Positions 60,801 through 64,000 of a stretch of DNA of 64,000 nucleotides are shown here, in pieces. Within the stretch, counting starts at the first letter, position 1. Each line of letters starts with the position of its first letter. The translations under genes were made by a program, and so were the position numbers. The notes under the pieces were generated by a model. It had not been told where the DNA came from and did no database searches. It worked only from the letters and a program-made list of their open reading frames with translations. Location of the stretch: NCBI GenBank assembly GCA_008477525.1, contig SPDT01000004.1:4402001-4466000 (forward strand). The letters run 5' to 3'. The stretch is from Hypomyces perniciosus (lineage: Eukaryota > Ascomycota > Sordariomycetes > Hypocreales > Hypocreaceae).

Positions 60801-62784
60801 TAAATATAACTATTTTATTTATAATAAAAAAATGCTAGCAATAATTCACTATTTAAAAAAGTAAAGAGTAAAGCTATATAGCTGTAACCCCTTTATAGTT
60901 ATTTTAAACTATAAGAACTTGCAGTTTTTTATAATGCGCAGGAAACTCTTTAAATAATAGACGCGCTAAGCAAAGTTCTTTTCCTAGTTTGATTTTATAA
61001 TCCAATACAGGCCAGGTAGTAAGGCAGCCGCTCCCGATATATTAAGCTACAGGGAATAAAACCTTCTACTTAATAAAGGCAATAAATATAAACTAAGCTA
61101 CTATATATAATTTATTTTAATTACACTAGTAATATAAAAATTCAAGGATAATAATACTAATCTCCCTTTAATATATATATTTAATAGAAATAAAGAATTA
61201 TAAGACTTATAGAACCTAATAATTTAAAAGGACCTAGTATATTAATAGGTATATACTGCAGTTAAGAAAAAAGAGCACTCCCTCCCTGTAAACCTTTAAT
61301 TTAAAATATAGATATTAGAATATATAATCAATAAGGAATAGAGATTAATATTCTAAGATTATATTTAAGTATTAGCTATAACTAAAAAAGAAAGCAAAAC
61401 ACTATACATTTACATTATATAAATAGAATATAATACTGCAGTTTTAAGCCATTTAAATTATAATAAAACCTTAGCTATTATTTTTTATAAGTTTTTTTAG
61501 CCAGGAATTAACAGTATAGTTTAATAATTCTTTTACAACTATAGTATATATAAAAGAGGAAAGGTATAGAGAAGCTATAAGCAAAAACTCTTTAAACTAT
61601 TACCTATTCTTTAGCGTATCTACAATAACCTAACTATAAACTTTATAGTTAACCTACTATTTATAAGATTAATATAGGTATAATACCTTTAGGTTATTAT
61701 TAACTGGCTTATTAAGAATATTACCTTTAAAGTAATAGAGAATATAAAGGTAAAAGTATATATAAAAAGGTTTTTTAATACTACTATTAGTTTTATAGGA
61801 TACTTTAGTTTATAGTTAACGACTAAAGATTTAATTAAATTAGCTGCTTTTAGAGAGCTTTCTATAAACTAACAGGAACCTAGTAATGCTTAAGTATAGC
61901 GTATTACCTATAAATTAATAGCAGACTAAAGAGGAGTAACCAAGAGATTTAAATATACCTTAGAGTATATATAAACTATTCCTAGAGCAATTAGGGAAAC
62001 CTCCTCCCAGCAGTGCAATTAGCTTTAAATAACCGCAAATATACAGCTATTTAAATAAGCCCCTTTTTCTTTAAATATAGCTACTATATAAAACCCTTTT
62101 AGCTATATATAAAAGAAAATAAAGCTATTAGATTAAAGGACTTAAAGGAGAAGGCTATAAAAGAAATAGTTAAAAGACTAAAAGGAGTAACTGCCTTTAC
62201 TTAAATAGTATTTACTGCTATATAATAATACTATAAAGACTCTGTAAACTAGCAGCAAAGCCCTTTTAAGAGATATAAAGTAAGAGATAAAATTTAGCTA
62301 TACTTTAATAATTATAATACTCCCTGGCCTTTTAAAAAGCTTAATACTTTATATTATAAATATATAGTAATAAAGGTTATTAGCCTTTATATAGTGGAAC
62401 TGGGTGTATTAATTAATATATACCCGCGATTTTATGTTAACCTGTTAAAAAGAGTGGCCAATAACCCCTTTCTAGGCCAGATTTTAAATAACCCTTAACT
62501 ACTATTAATATAAGTAGATGGCAAAGATAAATAGGAAGTTAAAGAGGTCTTTTGCGCAAAGACTAAATAGTAAAGTTGCAGCTTTTTCCATAAAGCATTA
62601 ATATAGTAGAAAGGATATATAAAGCTAACCTGGGAACTGATATATATATTTAAAGATATAGCAGCCTTTAACGACTATATATCTAAATATAGCCTAATCG
62701 AATCTAATAATAGGCCACTTAACAGCTATACGCCAGCAAAGCAACAGCGCCTAAAGAGAGAGCTACTATAAAAAGGGGGGGTAA

Positions 62785-63009
62785 TATTATAGGCTAGGCT
62801 ATATCTCCCGGAATTACGACTACGCTGAATCCGGAAATATAACCAATACTAGACCGCTTACCTAATTAGGAAACCACCTCGGCCATAACCCTATACGCAC
62901 AACTATATAACATATATATAGCTAGTACAGAGCCTCCTTCTTTAGCTATAGATAGACAATACAGAAGTGCCCTAACTGCGTGCTTTCCAGTTAGGCTACA
63001 CCCGTTACA
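62785..63009 (+). repeat. 3' LTR of third Gypsy family
   Basis: 225 bp. The start has become TATTATAGG (from TGTYACAGG), while the end keeps CCCGTTACA. It differs from the 5' LTR almost only by transitions. Confidence 0.92.
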
Positions 63010-63470
63010 AAAGTTAACCTTTTAAAAGATCGCTAACAAGTGTATTTAAGTCGTACTAATATATTAAATTTATTTTATTAACTAAACAGGTCTCTATAAA
63101 TGCAAATATACTATTGTTAATAAAATAGGCTTATAAAATTAAAGCGCTTTCTTTTCTTTTTGTAAATATTAAAGGATAGTTATTTAAATTCTCTTTCAAT
63201 AAAAAAAGTTTAACTTTAATTTAATTTATATATTTCTTTATAAAAGATGTATTAATACTAAATTTAATAGCTAATTCGCGAATAGTAGCTTAATGTATAT
63301 TTAACTATAAATTTATATATATAATATATATTAATATCTTACCATTAAAATAAACTTTAGCTGTATAAATAGTATAAGAGGTCTAGGAACTATAAAATTT
63401 AGGTATAATAAAGATTAGATACTAAAGAATACAATTCCTAGGTTTAAAGCTAATAAAGTAAAAATTGAAG
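63010..63470 (-). mobile_element. DNA-transposon scrap, possibly Fot1/pogo-like transposase N-terminus
   Basis: AT-rich and stop-riddled. On the minus strand, about 63,310-63,010 reads ATIRELAIKFSINTSFIKK (helix-turn-helix-like), then TKRKESALIL-AYFINNS and LVNKINLIY, a pattern recalling the DNA-binding part of pogo-class transposases. It is not a continuation of the reversed Gypsy element at 55588-57593. The assignment is tentative. Confidence 0.35.
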
Positions 63471-64000
63471 GTGTAGTGTTATAATAAAGTCAAGATAGAC
63501 GGTTACACATTGGTGCAAGTTACGGGTTATGTGCCCGCCTGTCCAGCGGACAGGCGGGGGGCCTTACAGTCAGTCGGCCCGAGTAAGCGCTCGGCGTGAG
63601 CCAGTATAAGCTGACCACCATCCGACGTGCCATAAAAATAAAGGACCCAGTTACGAGACCAAAAAAAAAATAGTTTAGACGCAAAAGGCCCTAATCAGCA
63701 ACGCGGGTTAAGTTGACCGGCAAAGTTGAAAATTCACATACCGCGGCGCCAAGAGTAGCTATTCCCTTTCGCCATACGGAGTAGTTTTCATGTGTAAAGA
63801 ATGTATTCTCCTGTTGATGACGCGGTACGTACGATAGGGTCGTCGGAAGACTGGGTGGTCTCTGGGATCTCCTGGTGATCTTGGGCTAGCTCGTCCGGCG
63901 TCCCAGCCCCAACTTGAATCTCCGCTTCTTCCGTCGCTGTCGTCGCTGGATCCGATCTCTCACGCTACCAAGCCACCACCAATATAGATGCTATCAGACG
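63471..64000. other. Balanced-GC sequence at window end, no gene resolved
   Basis: Composition returns to normal at about 63,480. A perfect hairpin lies at 63534-63558 and an A10 run at about 63,661. On the minus strand 64000-63790 is open in one frame with a Glu/Thr/Asp-rich reading (EEAEIQVGAGTPDELAQ), which could be part of a gene extending past the window, but no start or family is visible. Confidence 0.4.
63534..63558. repeat. Perfect 11-bp-stem hairpin
   Basis: CCCGCCTGTCC, a three-base loop AGC, then GGACAGGCGGG. It is GC-rich and sits directly at the boundary between the RIP-degraded block and ordinary sequence. Confidence 0.9.

Larger units (their letters stand above)
57594..63009 (+). 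mobile_element. Ty3/Gypsy chromodomain retrotransposon of a third family, RIP-degraded
   Basis: 5.4 kb between two LTRs. The + strand shows an RT (about 59,860-60,300: ASSLAAIAF..., FYVNYCALNAIIQQNRYPLP), RNase H (about 60,640-61,030), integrase (61.5-62.2 kb), GPY/F-like KRYKVRDKI-LYFNNYN at about 62,270, a chromodomain-like segment at about 62,510-62,760 (DGKDKxEVKEVFCAKT, then KGYIKLTWELI and PLNSYTPAKQQRLKRELL), and a purine tract (AAAAGGGGGGGTAA) before the 3' LTR. In organisation it resembles the outer element of the nest. The flanks carry no matching TSD. Confidence 0.9.

Noticed and set aside
1..64000. CRISPR arrays, bacterial operons or phage features
   Set aside because: The window is clearly eukaryotic (spliceosomal introns, LTR retrotransposons, Zn2Cys6 factor); the regular repeats are coding tandem repeats or LTRs.

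Overview
This is nuclear DNA of a filamentous ascomycete (Pezizomycotina). The protein genes carry short introns (about 47-100 bp) with GTRNGT-like donors, CTAAC/CTGAC-like branch points and YAG acceptors. The families are typical of moulds: a Zn2Cys6 regulator, a GPI-anchored Ser/Thr/Gly-rich surface protein, a membrane-anchored pepsin-like protein, SDR, FMO, MFS and GST. The gene-poor parts are extremely AT-rich transposon graveyards in which CAG/CAA/TGG codons have become stops, which is the signature of repeat-induced point mutation (RIP).

Layout. 1-4304: end of a RIP-degraded Ty1/Copia element with a truncated 3' LTR. 4305-16600: a balanced-GC island with two cell-surface or secreted protein loci (about 6.08-9.17 kb on +, and a 714-aa GPI protein at 12.45-14.99 kb on -), a decayed unrecognised gene (10.6-12.1 kb, -) and a diverged inverted repeat at 5.5 and 15.6 kb. 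16601-31756: the main gene island, with a pepsin-like membrane protein, a P450 C-terminal relic, a GST, a small secreted protein, a conserved fungal membrane protein, an MFS transporter, a Zn2Cys6 transcription factor and an SDR. 31776-51414: a 19.6-kb transposon nest. 52298-54114: an FAD monooxygenase. 54557-55455: a dead Tc1/mariner transposase. 55588-63470: further RIP-degraded chromodomain Gypsy elements and a Fot1/pogo-like scrap. 63480-64000: return to balanced DNA with no resolved gene.

The nest can be dated in layers by target-site duplications (TSDs). A Tad-like LINE (minus strand) is bounded by an exact 17-bp direct repeat with a (TTTG)n tail. It was invaded by a Copia element, now a solo LTR with TSD AGTTT, and by a chromodomain Gypsy element with TSD AATAT. 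That Gypsy element was itself invaded, in its integrase region, by a second chromodomain Gypsy element with TSD ACTTG. Without the nest, the SDR and FMO genes would be about 0.9 kb apart.

The genes TF, SDR, FMO, MFS and GST, with a P450 relic, look like tailoring, regulatory and export parts of a metabolic cluster, but no backbone synthase is present in this window, so a shared pathway is only an inference. Gene models (start, splice sites, frame) were worked out by hand. Seven of the models close exactly in frame. The MFS gene does so only if a non-AG 3' splice site is accepted, and the first surface-protein gene has an unresolved start and an unresolved last-exon frame.
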